A stretch of DNA of 64,000 nucleotides, taken from the NCBI RefSeq assembly GCF_010868145.1, contig NZ_JAAGUY010000005.1, forward strand, positions 1 through 64,000, given 5' to 3'. The notes beneath the pieces were generated by a model. It was not told the origin of the DNA and made no database searches. It worked only from the letters and a program-made list of their open reading frames with translations. Position 1 is the stretch's first letter, and the number at the start of each line of letters is the position of its first letter. The position numbers and the translations under genes were made by a program. This stretch comes from Nocardia cyriacigeorgica (GTDB lineage Bacteria; Actinomycetota; Actinomycetes; Mycobacteriales; Mycobacteriaceae). This document shows positions 35,517-45,453 of this stretch, piece by piece.

Positions 35517-36664
35517 GCCTGTTCCACCTTCGCGAGCATCTGCTCATAGCGTTCGTTATCGGGCTTCATGGCCGCGGCGACCAGCTCCAACAGCACCTCG
35601 TCGGCACCTCCGCCAACGCGGGCCAGCTTCATGTCCCGGTACCAGCGTTCGAACGGCAGGCCGACTTGCAGATAGCCGATGCCGCCGAAGATGTGCAGGC
35701 ACTCCGAGGCCACCTCCTCGCCGAGTTTCGCCGAGGATGCCTTCAGCGCGGCCGCGGTACGCAGATTGATCTTGCCTTCGGCGGCGACACCGTCGAGGGC
35801 ATAGCGCAGCAGGTCGACGCGCGATTGCAGATCCGCGATCCGCAGCCGCAGGGCCTGATGGTCGTAGAGACGCTTACCGAACTGGGTGCGGTCGTACATC
35901 CGGGCCAGGGTGACCCCGAGCATCACCTCGCAGGCCGCGGCGATCTGGCCCGCCACCGAGTAGCGCTCATGGGCCAGGCCCCAGCTGATGACGGCGAGAC
36001 CGGTCGCGGGGCGGGCGATGAGAGCCTCCGCCGGGATCCAGGTGTCGATGGTCACCGGGGCGGTGTCCAGCGGGCCGGCGCCCAGCTTCTCGTACGGTGT
36101 GCCGACCCGCACCTGCGAGGTGGGAACCGCCGCGAGTGCGACACTGCCCGACTCTCCGGCCGAGCCGCTGGTGGCGTCGCGACAGACGACGAGGATGTAA
36201 TCCGCGATCGGAGAAAGCGAGACGAACTTCTTGTGGCCGACCACCCGGTAGCCGTCGCGCTCGGGTTCGATCATGGTCTGGGCGTTCTGCAAATCAGATC
36301 CGCCCGATTCCTCGGACGCGCCGATGCACAGCACCTTCTCCACCGCGATGGCTTCCTCGGCGAGGTTGCGCAGGAAGTCGTTACGGCCGAAGCGGCGCAG
36401 GATGGCGATGGCCGAATCGTGCAGGCTCACCCCGACGCCGATGGCCGCCGAGCCGAGCGTGCCGAGCTGACGGGCCAGCGCGAAGTGGTGCTCGAGTTCG
36501 GTGAGCTTGCGATCCTCCCATTTGCGCGCGAACACCCCTGCGGCACCGAGGTGCTCGAGTAGCTGGCGCGGGAACTTCTTGTCCAGCTCGGCCTGCTCGG
36601 TCCAGGCGACCACACGGTCGTCGAACGCCTTGGCGAGCACGTCATCATAGGAATTGTCAGTCAC
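35513..36664 (-). CDS. Acyl-CoA dehydrogenase (MbtN-like)
   Basis: 383 residues from a GTG at 36664 that overlaps the end of the condensation gene by eight bases. FAD enzyme with the motifs [26 protein letters not shown] and HIFGGIGYL near the C-terminus. In mycobactin pathways the related MbtN introduces the 2,3 double bond of the acyl-ACP. Here it sits with a FAAL and an ACP gene in the same locus. Confidence 0.85.
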   Translation of the reverse strand: MTDNSYDDVLAKAFDDRVVAWTEQAELDKKFPRQLLEHLGAAGVFARKWEDRKLTELEHHFALARQLGTLGSAAIGVGVSLHDSAIAILRRFGRNDFLRNLAEEAIAVEKVLCIGASEESGGSDLQNAQTMIEPERDGYRVVGHKKFVSLSPIADYILVVCRDATSGSAGESGSVALAAVPTSQVRVGTPYEKLGAGPLDTAPVTIDTWIPAEALIARPATGLAVISWGLAHERYSVAGQIAAACEVMLGVTLARMYDRTQFGKRLYDHQALRLRIADLQSRVDLLRYALDGVAAEGKINLRTAAALKASSAKLGEEVASECLHIFGGIGYLQVGLPFERWYRDMKLARVGGGADEVLLELVAAAMKPDNERYEQMLAKVEQA

Positions 36665-38066
36665 TGGTGTGCCCTTTGTCCTGCCGGTCCGCAGCCGCGT
36701 TCGCGAGGATCCGGTCGAGTTCCTCATGAATGCGCACAACGGTCTGCTCGTCGAAAAGATCGACCTGATAGGCGATCTGTACATCGGTGTGGTCGGCGTG
36801 TAAGAACGCTTCCACGGTCAGTGGGAGCAGGGCGTACCCCTTCTCCGCGAGTTCCCAGGTGGTGGAGCAGCCGGGGAGCTGTGGGCCGTCGATCTTCTGC
36901 TCCAGGAACAGCACCAGCGATTCGTATGGCCTTGTCTGGCCGCCGACCCGTCGCGCCGCCGCGGCGATGTGGTCGTAGGGGAAGCTCCGGTGGCCGAATG
37001 CGGCGTCGGTGACCGCGCGAACCCGCGCGACGAGATCGGCGAAAGACACGTCGCCTGCGCCGATGCGCAAGGCGATCGAATTGCTGAGATTGCCGATCAG
37101 CGATTCCATCCCGGATTCCTCGCGATTGGCGACCGCGGTGCCGATGACGAGTTCGCGTTGGCCGGTGATCCGTTGCAGCGTCAGATAATACGCGGCCAGG
37201 AACACCGAGAATGCCGGAGTGCGCATGGTCGTACTCAGCGCGCGCAGATTCTTGTCGGCCGCCACGCTCAGTGTGCGGTCGCACCGCCCGCCTCGTTCGG
37301 AGACGGTGCCCGGCTGCCGGTCGTACGGAAGGCGCAGCGGCTCGATACCGGCGAATTGCCGCTCCCAGAAACGGATATCGTCGGCGTGATCGGTTTCGGT
37401 GAAACGCTTCTGTTCCCACTCGGCGAAATCGGCGATCTGCAGCGACAGCGGCGTGAAATCGGTTTCCGAACCCGGACGCTCCTTCGCGCGCACATAGGCG
37501 CGTTCCAGGTCCCGCGAGAGGACGGGCAGCGTCATGCCATCCCAGACGATGTGCTGCAACGCCATGACCACGGCCGTCTTCGGCCGCCCTGACTCGTCCG
37601 CGGGCAATGTCACGAAGGTCAGCCGCAGCGACGATTCGGCCGCCAGATCGAACGGCTCAGTGCCGGCCGCGGCCATCACCGCGCGCAACCGCGCGTCCGC
37701 GTCCGGCTCGCCACGCAGATCCAGCGACTCCGCGCGCGGCGGCAGATCCTCGTGAATGCGCTGGTACGGCGTCCCCTCCGGGTCCGAATGGTAGGTGGTG
37801 CGCAGCACCTCGTGCCTGCGGACAAGGGCGAGGAACGCGCGATGCAGCGCGGCCCCGTCCACCTCGCCGGTGAAAGTGAAGGCGAGACAGAGATTGTGGG
37901 CGGTGCTGTCCGGCGTGTGCCGCTGGTACTCCCACACGCTGCGCTGGGCGAACGACAGCGGCGCCCGGCCCGGATCGCGCCGGGCCGCGACGCCGGGCGC
38001 GGCCGCGATGCCCGCATCGCTGAGCCTGGCCCGCATCGCGGCCTGAAGGTCCTCTAATGACGCCAC
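36657..38066 (-). CDS. Free-standing condensation-domain protein
   Basis: 469 residues from a GTG at 38066, preceded by GAGGGGCG; 19 bases lie between it and the NRPS stop. A whole NRPS condensation domain: [18 protein letters not shown], core [11 protein letters not shown] (the first His of HHxxxDG is Gln, the catalytic second His, Asp and Gly remain), and [12 protein letters not shown]. No adenylation or carrier domain. It probably acts in trans on carrier-bound intermediates of the neighbouring synthetases. Confidence 0.85.
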   Translation of the reverse strand: MASLEDLQAAMRARLSDAGIAAAPGVAARRDPGRAPLSFAQRSVWEYQRHTPDSTAHNLCLAFTFTGEVDGAALHRAFLALVRRHEVLRTTYHSDPEGTPYQRIHEDLPPRAESLDLRGEPDADARLRAVMAAAGTEPFDLAAESSLRLTFVTLPADESGRPKTAVVMALQHIVWDGMTLPVLSRDLERAYVRAKERPGSETDFTPLSLQIADFAEWEQKRFTETDHADDIRFWERQFAGIEPLRLPYDRQPGTVSERGGRCDRTLSVAADKNLRALSTTMRTPAFSVFLAAYYLTLQRITGQRELVIGTAVANREESGMESLIGNLSNSIALRIGAGDVSFADLVARVRAVTDAAFGHRSFPYDHIAAAARRVGGQTRPYESLVLFLEQKIDGPQLPGCSTTWELAEKGYALLPLTVEAFLHADHTDVQIAYQVDLFDEQTVVRIHEELDRILANAAADRQDKGHTSD

Positions 38067-38085
38067 GTCGATCGCCCCTCGCCGC

Positions 38086-41000
38086 TCAGGCTCGCGCTGC
38101 GGCCAGATCGGCCGACGGGTCGGGAATTCCGGCGACCTCCAACAGGATTCGCGCCACCTGGACCAGCTGGCCAGGCACCTGCTCGCGTTCGACGAGCCGG
38201 GCCGCGAAGCCGCGGACCGTCTTCGCGCCGAACACATCGGTGACGCCGACACCGTCGACGGCCAGCAGGCCACGCACATTCGCCACGAAGGTGGTGGCGA
38301 GGATCGAGTTGGCACCCGCGTCGAAGAAATCGGTGGTCACACCGATCCGCTCGATCTCGAGCACCTGCGCGGCGATATAGGCGACCGCCGCCTCCAGCGC
38401 GGTCTCCGGCGCCACATACTCGGCCTCGGCCAGACCCTCGGTCTCGCGTTCGAGCACCGCACGGATGGCCGCGCGGTCGATCTTGCCGTTGCTGGTGAGC
38501 GGCACCTGCGCCAGGAAGTGCAGGACGTCGGGAACCATGTACTCCGGCAGCAGATCGGCCAGGGCGGCGGCCACCACGACGGTGTCGACCACCTGCCCGG
38601 ACTCCGCGCCGACCACGGCCAGGCTCAGCCGTCCGGAAACGACCGCCGCCACCGCCTCTCCGACCTCGGGCAGGGTCTTGGCCGCGGCCTCCACCTCACC
38701 CAGTTCGACACGGTAACCACGAATCTTCACCTGATGATCGGCACGACCGAGGAAGTCGATGGTGCCGCCGGGCAGGTAGCGCGCCAGATCACCGGTGCGG
38801 TACCAGCGGATACCGTTCGCGGTGACGAACCGGTCGGCGGTGCGCTCGGGATCGCCACGGTAACCGTCGGCCACGCTGACGCCGCCGATCCACAGCTCAC
38901 CGGTGACCCAGTCGGGAGCGTCCTCGCCGCGCTCGTTCACCACTCGGCAGTGCACGCCCGACAGCGGGCGGCCGTACGGAACTGCGGTCCATTCGGCGGG
39001 GAATTCGTCGGTGACCTCGTACACGGTGGAGTGGATCGCGGTCTCCGTGGTGCCGCCGAGTCCGGCGAAGCGCAGTCCGGGGACCTGCGCCCGCATCCGG
39101 GCGGCCACACCGGCATCCACACGGTCGCCGCCGGTGATCACCACGCGCAGGCTGCTCAGCTGTTCGGCGGTCGCGGAATCGAGCAGCATGCCGATCAGGC
39201 CCGGCGCGCAGTTGAGCACCGAAACCCGGTGGGCCGCGACGAGTTCCGCCCAGGCGGCGGCGTCACGCACCTTGCCGGCGTCGATGCAGACGAGCGCGCC
39301 GCCGAGCGCGAGCGGGCTGAACATATCGAACACCGACAGATCGAACTCCAGCGCCGAGAGGCCGATGGTGCGGTCGTCGGCGTTCAGGCCGAATTCCTCG
39401 GCGATCGCATCGATGGTGTTGGCGGCCGCACGGTGGCTGACCTCGACACCCTTCGGTTCGCCGGTGGACCCGGAGGTGAACAGCACATAGGCGAGGGCAT
39501 CGGGGTCGGGCACGACCGCCTGTTCGGCGCGTGGGCCGGTGACGGACTCGTCGAAGACGATCCGCTCGATGCCTTCGGGCACATCGACCGTCGCACCGGT
39601 GATCACGGCGCGCACCAGGCCCCGCGCGAGGATGCGATCACGACGCGCGACCGGCTGATCGGCGCCGACCGGCAGGTACACCGCGCCAGCGGCGAGCACG
39701 CCGAGCACGGAGATCACCTGCTGATGGCCCTTCGGCACGATCACCGCGACGGTGTCGCCGGGATGCACACCCGCCGTGGTCAGTGTCTTCGCCAACGACA
39801 GCGCCTGCTCGGCGACCGTGCCGTAGCTCAGTTCCTCGCCCTGCGAGGTCACGATCGCGACGCGCTCGGGCCGCTGGGTGGCCTGCGCGAAGAACTCCGC
39901 GTGCAGGCTGCGCGGCGCGATCGACGCCGAGATGGTCTCGGCGGCTTCGCGCGCGGCGAGCTGCGCGGCGGGTAGGGCGATGGACAGCGGGGCGTTCCAG
40001 TCGGCGGCGGGGGCGAGCAGGCTGTCGAGCAGTGCGCGGAACTCGGCGAACATCGACTCCATGACGCCCTCGGGCAGGGCGTCGCGGCGGGTGTCCCAGT
40101 TCACCAGCAGTCCGCCGTCGACCTCGGCGACCTGGGCGTCCAGATCGACCTGCGGGCCCTGCGACAGAATCCACACCGGGCTGCCGAACAGGCGGGTCAC
40201 GCGTTCGGAGAACAGCTCACCGAGACCGAGGCCGGAGGTGAACACCACTGAGGGTGTGACCGCCGAGCCGCGCAGTTTGCCCAGATCGCGCAGCACGTCG
40301 AGACCTTCGTAGGTGGCGTTCGCGGCGCAGCTGTGCAGTTCGTGCTGCAAGCGGCGGGCGCGGTCCACCAGAGATTCGCTCGCCCGCGCGTCGACGTCGA
40401 CCAGTACCGAGTTGGTGAAATCGCCGACGACCTGGTCGATCTCGTCGTGCACCGGCTCACGGTTGAACAGCGGCAGGTTCAGCAGGAACCGCTGCCGTGC
40501 CGACCAGCGCGCGATCACCTCGGAGAACACCGAGGCCAGCGTCACCGCGGGAGTGAGTCCGTGGCCGTGGGCGAGTGCGTACAGCCGGGTCTTGCCCTCG
40601 GGCTCGAGCCGGTGGTGGAAGCGGACGCTGCGCGACGGGTCGGTGCGCCTGGCCTCCGGGATCGTCGGCAGTTCGGCGGTCTCCGGCAGGCTCGGCAGCT
40701 TATCGGTCCACCACTGCCGGGCAGCCTCGTGTTCATCGGCCGGAATGCGGTCGCCGCGCTCGGTCAGGTACTGCCGGAAGCTGTAGCCGACCGGCGGCAG
40801 GGCGCCATCGGATTCGTAGGCGGCGGCGAGATCGTCGAGGATGCGCCGGTAGCTCATGGCGTCGGCGGCGAGCATGTCGACGTCCAGGTGCAGTCGGTGC
40901 TTGTCACCGGGCAGCAGGGTGAGCACGAACTCGACCACCCGGCCTGCGGCGACGTCGAGGAGCTGGTGGCTCATCCGGTCGCGCATGCGCTCGAGTTCGG

Positions 41001-41574
41001 CGTCGGCGTCGGCGGCCTCGCGCAAATCCACCACGCGGTACACCGACTGCGGCGGCTGCGCCAGTATGCGCTGTCCACCGGCCTCACCGAAGGCTGCTCG
41101 AAGTTGGTCGTGCCGCGAGACCACCTGTGCGACCGCGCGTTCCAGGCGGTCGGGATCGGCGCCCGCACCGTCGAACTCGACGTACAGGTGCGCCGCGACA
41201 CCACCAAGGGCCTGCCCGGACTGGCGCCCGACCCAATAGGCGTGCTGCATGGTGGCCAGCGCGAATTCGTCGCCCTCGGCATTCGCGGCGACCGGTGCGG
41301 ATTCGGCCGGAGTCGGTGCGGCCTTGACCGGAGCGATGGGCTCCGCGGCGGGCTCACCGCCGGACAGCAACGCGGCCCATGCCTCGATCGTCGGTTCCAG
41401 CGCCAGTTGCGAACTCTGCACCCGGTAACCCTGGCGACGCCAGGTGCCGGACAGTTTCATCAGCAGCATGGAATGCAGGCCCAGGCGGACCAGATCGTCA
41501 CTGTCGCCAATGGACTCACCGGGAACACCCAGCAAGTCCGCGACATCAGCACGTAGCTGGTCTTTCGAAAACAC
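38086..41574 (-). CDS. NRPS with ArCP-Cy-A-PCP domains (MbtB-like hydroxyphenyl-oxazoline synthetase)
   Basis: 1162 residues from a GTG at 41574 with TGAGGAG upstream. An aryl-carrier domain has its phosphopantetheine Ser35 in LGLHSMLLMKL. The cyclization domain (about 105-540) has the DxxxxDxxS motif DMLAADAMS. The adenylation domain (about 575-1050) has FTSGSTGEPKG and FDLSVFDMF, the latter typical of Cys/Ser/Thr-activating cyclizing modules. A PCP follows with FFDAGANSIL. By family knowledge it joins an aryl acid (salicylate) to Ser/Thr/Cys and cyclizes it. No salicylate synthase or aryl-AMP ligase is in the window. An iron box precedes it. Confidence 0.9.
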   Translation of the reverse strand: MFSKDQLRADVADLLGVPGESIGDSDDLVRLGLHSMLLMKLSGTWRRQGYRVQSSQLALEPTIEAWAALLSGGEPAAEPIAPVKAAPTPAESAPVAANAEGDEFALATMQHAYWVGRQSGQALGGVAAHLYVEFDGAGADPDRLERAVAQVVSRHDQLRAAFGEAGGQRILAQPPQSVYRVVDLREAADADAELERMRDRMSHQLLDVAAGRVVEFVLTLLPGDKHRLHLDVDMLAADAMSYRRILDDLAAAYESDGALPPVGYSFRQYLTERGDRIPADEHEAARQWWTDKLPSLPETAELPTIPEARRTDPSRSVRFHHRLEPEGKTRLYALAHGHGLTPAVTLASVFSEVIARWSARQRFLLNLPLFNREPVHDEIDQVVGDFTNSVLVDVDARASESLVDRARRLQHELHSCAANATYEGLDVLRDLGKLRGSAVTPSVVFTSGLGLGELFSERVTRLFGSPVWILSQGPQVDLDAQVAEVDGGLLVNWDTRRDALPEGVMESMFAEFRALLDSLLAPAADWNAPLSIALPAAQLAAREAAETISASIAPRSLHAEFFAQATQRPERVAIVTSQGEELSYGTVAEQALSLAKTLTTAGVHPGDTVAVIVPKGHQQVISVLGVLAAGAVYLPVGADQPVARRDRILARGLVRAVITGATVDVPEGIERIVFDESVTGPRAEQAVVPDPDALAYVLFTSGSTGEPKGVEVSHRAAANTIDAIAEEFGLNADDRTIGLSALEFDLSVFDMFSPLALGGALVCIDAGKVRDAAAWAELVAAHRVSVLNCAPGLIGMLLDSATAEQLSSLRVVITGGDRVDAGVAARMRAQVPGLRFAGLGGTTETAIHSTVYEVTDEFPAEWTAVPYGRPLSGVHCRVVNERGEDAPDWVTGELWIGGVSVADGYRGDPERTADRFVTANGIRWYRTGDLARYLPGGTIDFLGRADHQVKIRGYRVELGEVEAAAKTLPEVGEAVAAVVSGRLSLAVVGAESGQVVDTVVVAAALADLLPEYMVPDVLHFLAQVPLTSNGKIDRAAIRAVLERETEGLAEAEYVAPETALEAAVAYIAAQVLEIERIGVTTDFFDAGANSILATTFVANVRGLLAVDGVGVTDVFGAKTVRGFAARLVEREQVPGQLVQVARILLEVAGIPDPSADLAAARA

Positions 41575-41601
41575 GTGACTCCTCAGATCAAACCTATTAG
41601 T

Positions 41602-41625
41602 TAGGCTAGGCTTGCCTAGCCTAAC
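41602..41625 (-). promoter_or_regulatory. Iron box (IdeR/DmdR operator) upstream of the ArCP-Cy-A-PCP gene
   Basis: A perfect inverted repeat with 11-base arms (TTAGGCTAGGC) around a TT centre, 28 bases upstream of the GTG start. It fits the IdeR consensus TTAGGTTAGGCTAACCTAA. It should repress the 41574-to-30916 genes when iron is plentiful. Confidence 0.85.
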
Positions 41626-41679
41626 ATGATGAAATCTCGCACCCGGCACGACCCGGGCCAGCCCATATGGGCACCGCCG

Positions 41680-43140
41680 CTACGCGCCCGCCGCCGCACG
41701 GAGCGTGCCGAACAGGTCCGACAGCGGCAGATCCAGCGCATCCGGCACGCGCGCAACGAGTTCGGCGACCACCTTCGCGGCGCGCTGCGCGTACGCCTGG
41801 TCGAGGATGTCGGTGCGGTACTCGACCTCGAGACGCACCTGCTCGTCCTCGCCGATCTCGAAGGCCAGCGCCAGCGGATAGTGCACGACACCCTTGAACA
41901 CCGTCTCGCAGGTGACGCGCGCGCCACGCGGAAGCGGAACTCCGCGCAACGGGGTGTTCTTCACCAGCGCCATCACCTCGGCCACCGGGAAACGCCCGCC
42001 GTCACCACGCAGCGCGGTGAGAATCGGGCCGTAGTCGACGGAGGAGAATTCCATCGACCCATAGACCGTCGAGACCGCCTCACGCAGCGCGTCCTTGGTG
42101 CACGCGGCCGGATCGAAGGTGAAGCGCATAGGCACCACATTGCCGCAGTAACCGACCTTGTCGGCCGCCTCGCCGGGCTGCCGGTTATCGGCGGGCACCA
42201 GAAGCACGTAGTCGTCGGCGCCGGTCAGCGCGGCGATGCTCAGCGCTGACACGACGATGAACACCGCATTGGGCGTCGCGCCGACCTCGCGGGCGACACC
42301 GGCGAGCGCGGTGACATCGGCCTGGTCGATGGGGCGGATGAGATAGGCACCTGGCCCCTCCCCCATCACCGACAACCAGCTCTGCTCCGGCGTGGTCTGC
42401 GGCAGCTCACCGGACAGCGGATAGCGAATACCTTCGGCCGCCCAGGTCCGCACCGCATGCCGCACCGCGTGCTCCAGTGCGGCCACCGGACGCGCCGGAG
42501 CCGGCGGCATGGACGGCGCGGGCGCCGCGGCCGAATCCGCACGCGCCACCAGCTCACTGAGGATCGGAGGCAGCGCGGTCTCGTCACCGGCCAGGTGATG
42601 CAGTACCAGCACCATGGAGACGCCGCCGTCGGGGCCCGCGTAGGCGCGGGCGCGAATCGGTGGGTCCTGCCGCAACCGGAACGACGCGGTCGACAGCGCT
42701 GTGGCGGCGGCGCGCACGATGTGCTCGGGTGAGCGCCCCGCGGTGGACTCCTCGGATTCGGGCATCGAGCCCCATTCCCAGACCTGGCCAGGAACGACCC
42801 AACGGCCATCCCAGCGCTTGGGCTCGCGCCGCGCCACGCCGTCGTCGCCGACGGTGATGACCGAACTGAGCACCTCGGAGGCGTCGACCAGCCGAACATA
42901 GGAGGCGACGACCTCGTCCAGGGTGTAGGAGTCGTCGAATTCCAGCAGGACGCCATAGTTGTGCGAGATGGACTCCGGGTCCAGCTCGTAGATCTTCCAC
43001 ATCCGCCGCTCGGCGATGCCGAGACCGCCGTCCGACGGCTCGGCGGGCTCGGCGGCGGTCGCGCTCTGATCGCCCGCGATGCCCGCGTCGGCGAGCCGCC
43101 GCCGCATGAGTTCCATTTGCGCGTCGGTCAGTACGTTCAT
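41680..43140 (-). CDS. Condensation-like domain protein with altered active-site motif
   Basis: 486 residues. A short helical N-terminus MELMRRRLADAGIAGDQ resembles that of the other free-standing condensation protein. The core motif is VLHHLAGDETALPPI, keeping both His and Asp of HHxxxDG but with Glu for Gly. Later segments (VLLVPADNRQPGEAADKVGY, GNVVPMRF) match the C-domain latch region. It may be catalytic or an accessory protein; no A or PCP domain. Confidence 0.75.
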   Translation of the reverse strand: MNVLTDAQMELMRRRLADAGIAGDQSATAAEPAEPSDGGLGIAERRMWKIYELDPESISHNYGVLLEFDDSYTLDEVVASYVRLVDASEVLSSVITVGDDGVARREPKRWDGRWVVPGQVWEWGSMPESEESTAGRSPEHIVRAAATALSTASFRLRQDPPIRARAYAGPDGGVSMVLVLHHLAGDETALPPILSELVARADSAAAPAPSMPPAPARPVAALEHAVRHAVRTWAAEGIRYPLSGELPQTTPEQSWLSVMGEGPGAYLIRPIDQADVTALAGVAREVGATPNAVFIVVSALSIAALTGADDYVLLVPADNRQPGEAADKVGYCGNVVPMRFTFDPAACTKDALREAVSTVYGSMEFSSVDYGPILTALRGDGGRFPVAEVMALVKNTPLRGVPLPRGARVTCETVFKGVVHYPLALAFEIGEDEQVRLEVEYRTDILDQAYAQRAAKVVAELVARVPDALDLPLSDLFGTLRAAAGA

Positions 43141-43226
43141 GCTTCTCCTAGCCGTGGAGGCGGGGCCGGTCGCACCGGGCGGGGATCATTCCGCGCACCG
43201 CCCGGCGGGCCGGGCGGTGCGCGGCA

Positions 43227-43709
43227 TCAGTAATCGAACTGCGGGTCGCCCGCGCAGTCGACGTTCTGGCAGAACGCCTTCCAATCGAACTTCCACAGGC
43301 CGCCGTCGCGCACCAGGTAGTAGGTCGCCGACGTTGCCGGGAATCCGGCGATGAGCCCCTCACCGCGGACGGTGAGCCGGTTGCCTTCGACCTGCACCGG
43401 ACCGACCGCGCGGCCCTGGATGGTGAAGAAATCGTAAGCCTGACTGAACGACATGGCCTGCTCGACGACCGGGCGCACCTTATCGCCGCCGTAGCTGACC
43501 TCGACCTTCTGATCGATGGAGACGTTCGGGTTGTAGAACGCCGCGTACAACCGCTCCAGCTGCTCCAGCGACGGGACTTCATCGCGGATGTAGAGGTCGG
43601 CGGCGGTGGCGTCGCGAATCGAGACATCCGCGGCGGCCGGGTGGGCCAGGCCGAGACCGAGCAGAGCGGCAAGTACCGAAACGACAGCGACCTTGATGAG
43701 TTTTGTCAT
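43227..43709 (-). CDS. Secreted low-molecular-weight antigen MTB12-like protein
   Basis: 160 residues from the ATG at 43709 (AAGG five bases upstream); an ATG at 43721 is possible. A signal peptide (KLIKVAVVSVLAALLGLGLA) ends before AAADV. The mature part has FYNPNVSIDQKVEVSYGG, resembling the LxDPNVPFxDK segment of mycobacterial MTB12/CFP-2 proteins, a cystatin-like fold with two C-terminal Cys. Exported, function unknown. It is embedded between siderophore genes. Confidence 0.6.
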   Translation of the reverse strand: MTKLIKVAVVSVLAALLGLGLAHPAAADVSIRDATAADLYIRDEVPSLEQLERLYAAFYNPNVSIDQKVEVSYGGDKVRPVVEQAMSFSQAYDFFTIQGRAVGPVQVEGNRLTVRGEGLIAGFPATSATYYLVRDGGLWKFDWKAFCQNVDCAGDPQFDY

Positions 43710-43762
43710 GGGAACCTTCATTGAGCAGTGTGGAAACAGAAAATTGGGATCGGCGGCAGCGA

Positions 43763-44014
43763 TTACTTGGCGACGCTTTCCGCCTTCGAGCGGATGAGGT
43801 CTTCCAGATCGCCCACCGAGGCGGCCTCCGACATCTCCCGTTCGGTCAGCTGCACTCCGAGCCGCTCCTCGATGGCGACGACGCCGATGGCGAACGCCAC
43901 CGAGTCGATGCCGAGATCCTCGACCAGCAGCGAGGACCGAGTGACGTCGGCGAGCGGCAGGTCGAGATCTTCTTCCAGAATGCTGTTCAGCGTGTCGCGG
44001 ATGTGATCGGACAT
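43763..44014 (-). CDS. Acyl carrier protein (MbtL-like)
   Basis: 83 residues from MSDHIRDTLNSILEEDLDLP, with GAGGAG upstream. The phosphopantetheine site is DLGIDSVAFA. A stand-alone ACP near a FAAL and an acyl-CoA dehydrogenase suggests it carries the fatty acyl tail. 53 bases downstream of it is the secreted protein gene end. Confidence 0.88.
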   Translation of the reverse strand: MSDHIRDTLNSILEEDLDLPLADVTRSSLLVEDLGIDSVAFAIGVVAIEERLGVQLTEREMSEAASVGDLEDLIRSKAESVAK

Positions 44015-44139
44015 CAGGTACTCCTCAGTGACAGAAACGACTACTTCTGCCGGGCATGGCCTCGGCAATCGCACCGCACGGGTGCGTGGTCAGCGGGTGT
44101 TGGCGCGTGGTCCGTTCGACCCGAGCGCCGGTGGGTGTC

Positions 44140-45453
44140 CTATTCGAACACCTCCTCGTCCGTCACGCCGAAGCTGGTGAACGCGGTATCACGTTGCAGG
44201 CGGTACACCTCGCGGCCGAGCACGGAGTTGAGGATCTTCGCATTGCGGACCGCTCCGATGTCCAGGTTGGGCGCCGAGACACCGACGGCATGCGCCTCGG
44301 CATTGGCCACGAAGATCCGCCCGGACAGCGCCGCGTCGGCGGCAACCGCGTGGTTCGACTCGATGACGAGGCGGTCGCGCGAATCGCGCCGCAGCCGGTC
44401 GGCGATCGGGGCGAGGAAATCGGTCTTTCGCTCCCGGTACCCGGTGGCCGCGATGACGAGGTCGGCGGTATGCGCCAGCGACGATCCGGTATCCAGATGC
44501 CGTCCGCGGATACGCAACCGGCCGTCGGCCAGGTTATCGAGGCCCTCGACCGCGACACCGTTGCGCAGCTGCACCGGCGGCAATTTTTCCAGCAGTCTGT
44601 GCCGGTAGAGCAGATCGTGCAGACGCGCAAGCGTCTCGCTGGAGACGCCCTTGTGGAACTGCCAATGGCCGGCACGCACCTGGTCGCGAGTCTCCTCCGG
44701 CAGGCTGTGGAAATAATCCATATAGGCCGGGGTGGTCATTTCCAGCGACAGCTTGGTGAAGTCGAGCGGTGCGAACCACGGGGTGCGGGTCCACCACCGC
44801 ACCGAAGGACCGCCGCGCAGGTTCGCCTCGAGCAGATCGATCACGATCTCCGCGCCGGATTGGCCGGAGCCGATCACGGTGACCGAATCGGCCTTGTGCG
44901 CGGCGGCCTGATGGAACAGGTACTGCGAGCTGTGCACCAGCGCGGGCGAGCTGGTCGAGAGTTCGCGCGGGATCGCCGGTTCGGTACCGACCCCGACCAC
45001 CACATGGCCGGCATGGATCACCGAGGCGTTGCCGTGACTGGTCACCGACACGTCGAAGTGCTGTGCCTGCTCGTCCCAGCGCACCGCCTCCACGGTCGTG
45101 GAGAAACGCAGCGACGAGAGCTTGCCGACCGCCCACAGCAGGTACGCCTCGTACTCGCGCCGAGTCGGGAAGAAATCCTCGCGCACCAGGAACGGATACA
45201 GCCGGTCGACGTCGGCCAGGTAGGCCAGAAACGACATCGGATGCGTCGGATCGACCAGGGTGACCAGATCGGACAGGAAGCTGACCTGGAGCTTGGCCTC
45301 CTCGAACATGAGGCCGGGATGCCAGCGGAACTCCTCGACCGAGTCGACCACCAGCACCTCGACGTCGTCGACGGTCGAGGCCATGGCGGCAAGGCCGATA
45401 TTGAACGGACCGCATCCGATCGCCAGGATGTCGACCTTCTGGATGTCACTCAT
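44140..45453 (-). CDS. FAD/NADPH-dependent amine N-monooxygenase (lysine/cadaverine type)
   Basis: 437 residues from MSDIQKVDILAIGCGPFNIG; two more codons back is another ATG. FAD motif GCGPFNIGLAA, substrate segment SFLSDLVTLVDPTHPMSFLA, NADPH motif GSGQSGAEI, and the C-terminal LVIAATGYRE. The layout matches IucD/DesB/SidA enzymes that make N-hydroxylysine or N-hydroxycadaverine for hydroxamates. Adjacent to a decarboxylase, so N-hydroxycadaverine (or hydroxyputrescine) is a likely product. Its start overlaps the decarboxylase stop region. Confidence 0.9.
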   Translation of the reverse strand: MSDIQKVDILAIGCGPFNIGLAAMASTVDDVEVLVVDSVEEFRWHPGLMFEEAKLQVSFLSDLVTLVDPTHPMSFLAYLADVDRLYPFLVREDFFPTRREYEAYLLWAVGKLSSLRFSTTVEAVRWDEQAQHFDVSVTSHGNASVIHAGHVVVGVGTEPAIPRELSTSSPALVHSSQYLFHQAAAHKADSVTVIGSGQSGAEIVIDLLEANLRGGPSVRWWTRTPWFAPLDFTKLSLEMTTPAYMDYFHSLPEETRDQVRAGHWQFHKGVSSETLARLHDLLYRHRLLEKLPPVQLRNGVAVEGLDNLADGRLRIRGRHLDTGSSLAHTADLVIAATGYRERKTDFLAPIADRLRRDSRDRLVIESNHAVAADAALSGRIFVANAEAHAVGVSAPNLDIGAVRNAKILNSVLGREVYRLQRDTAFTSFGVTDEEVFE

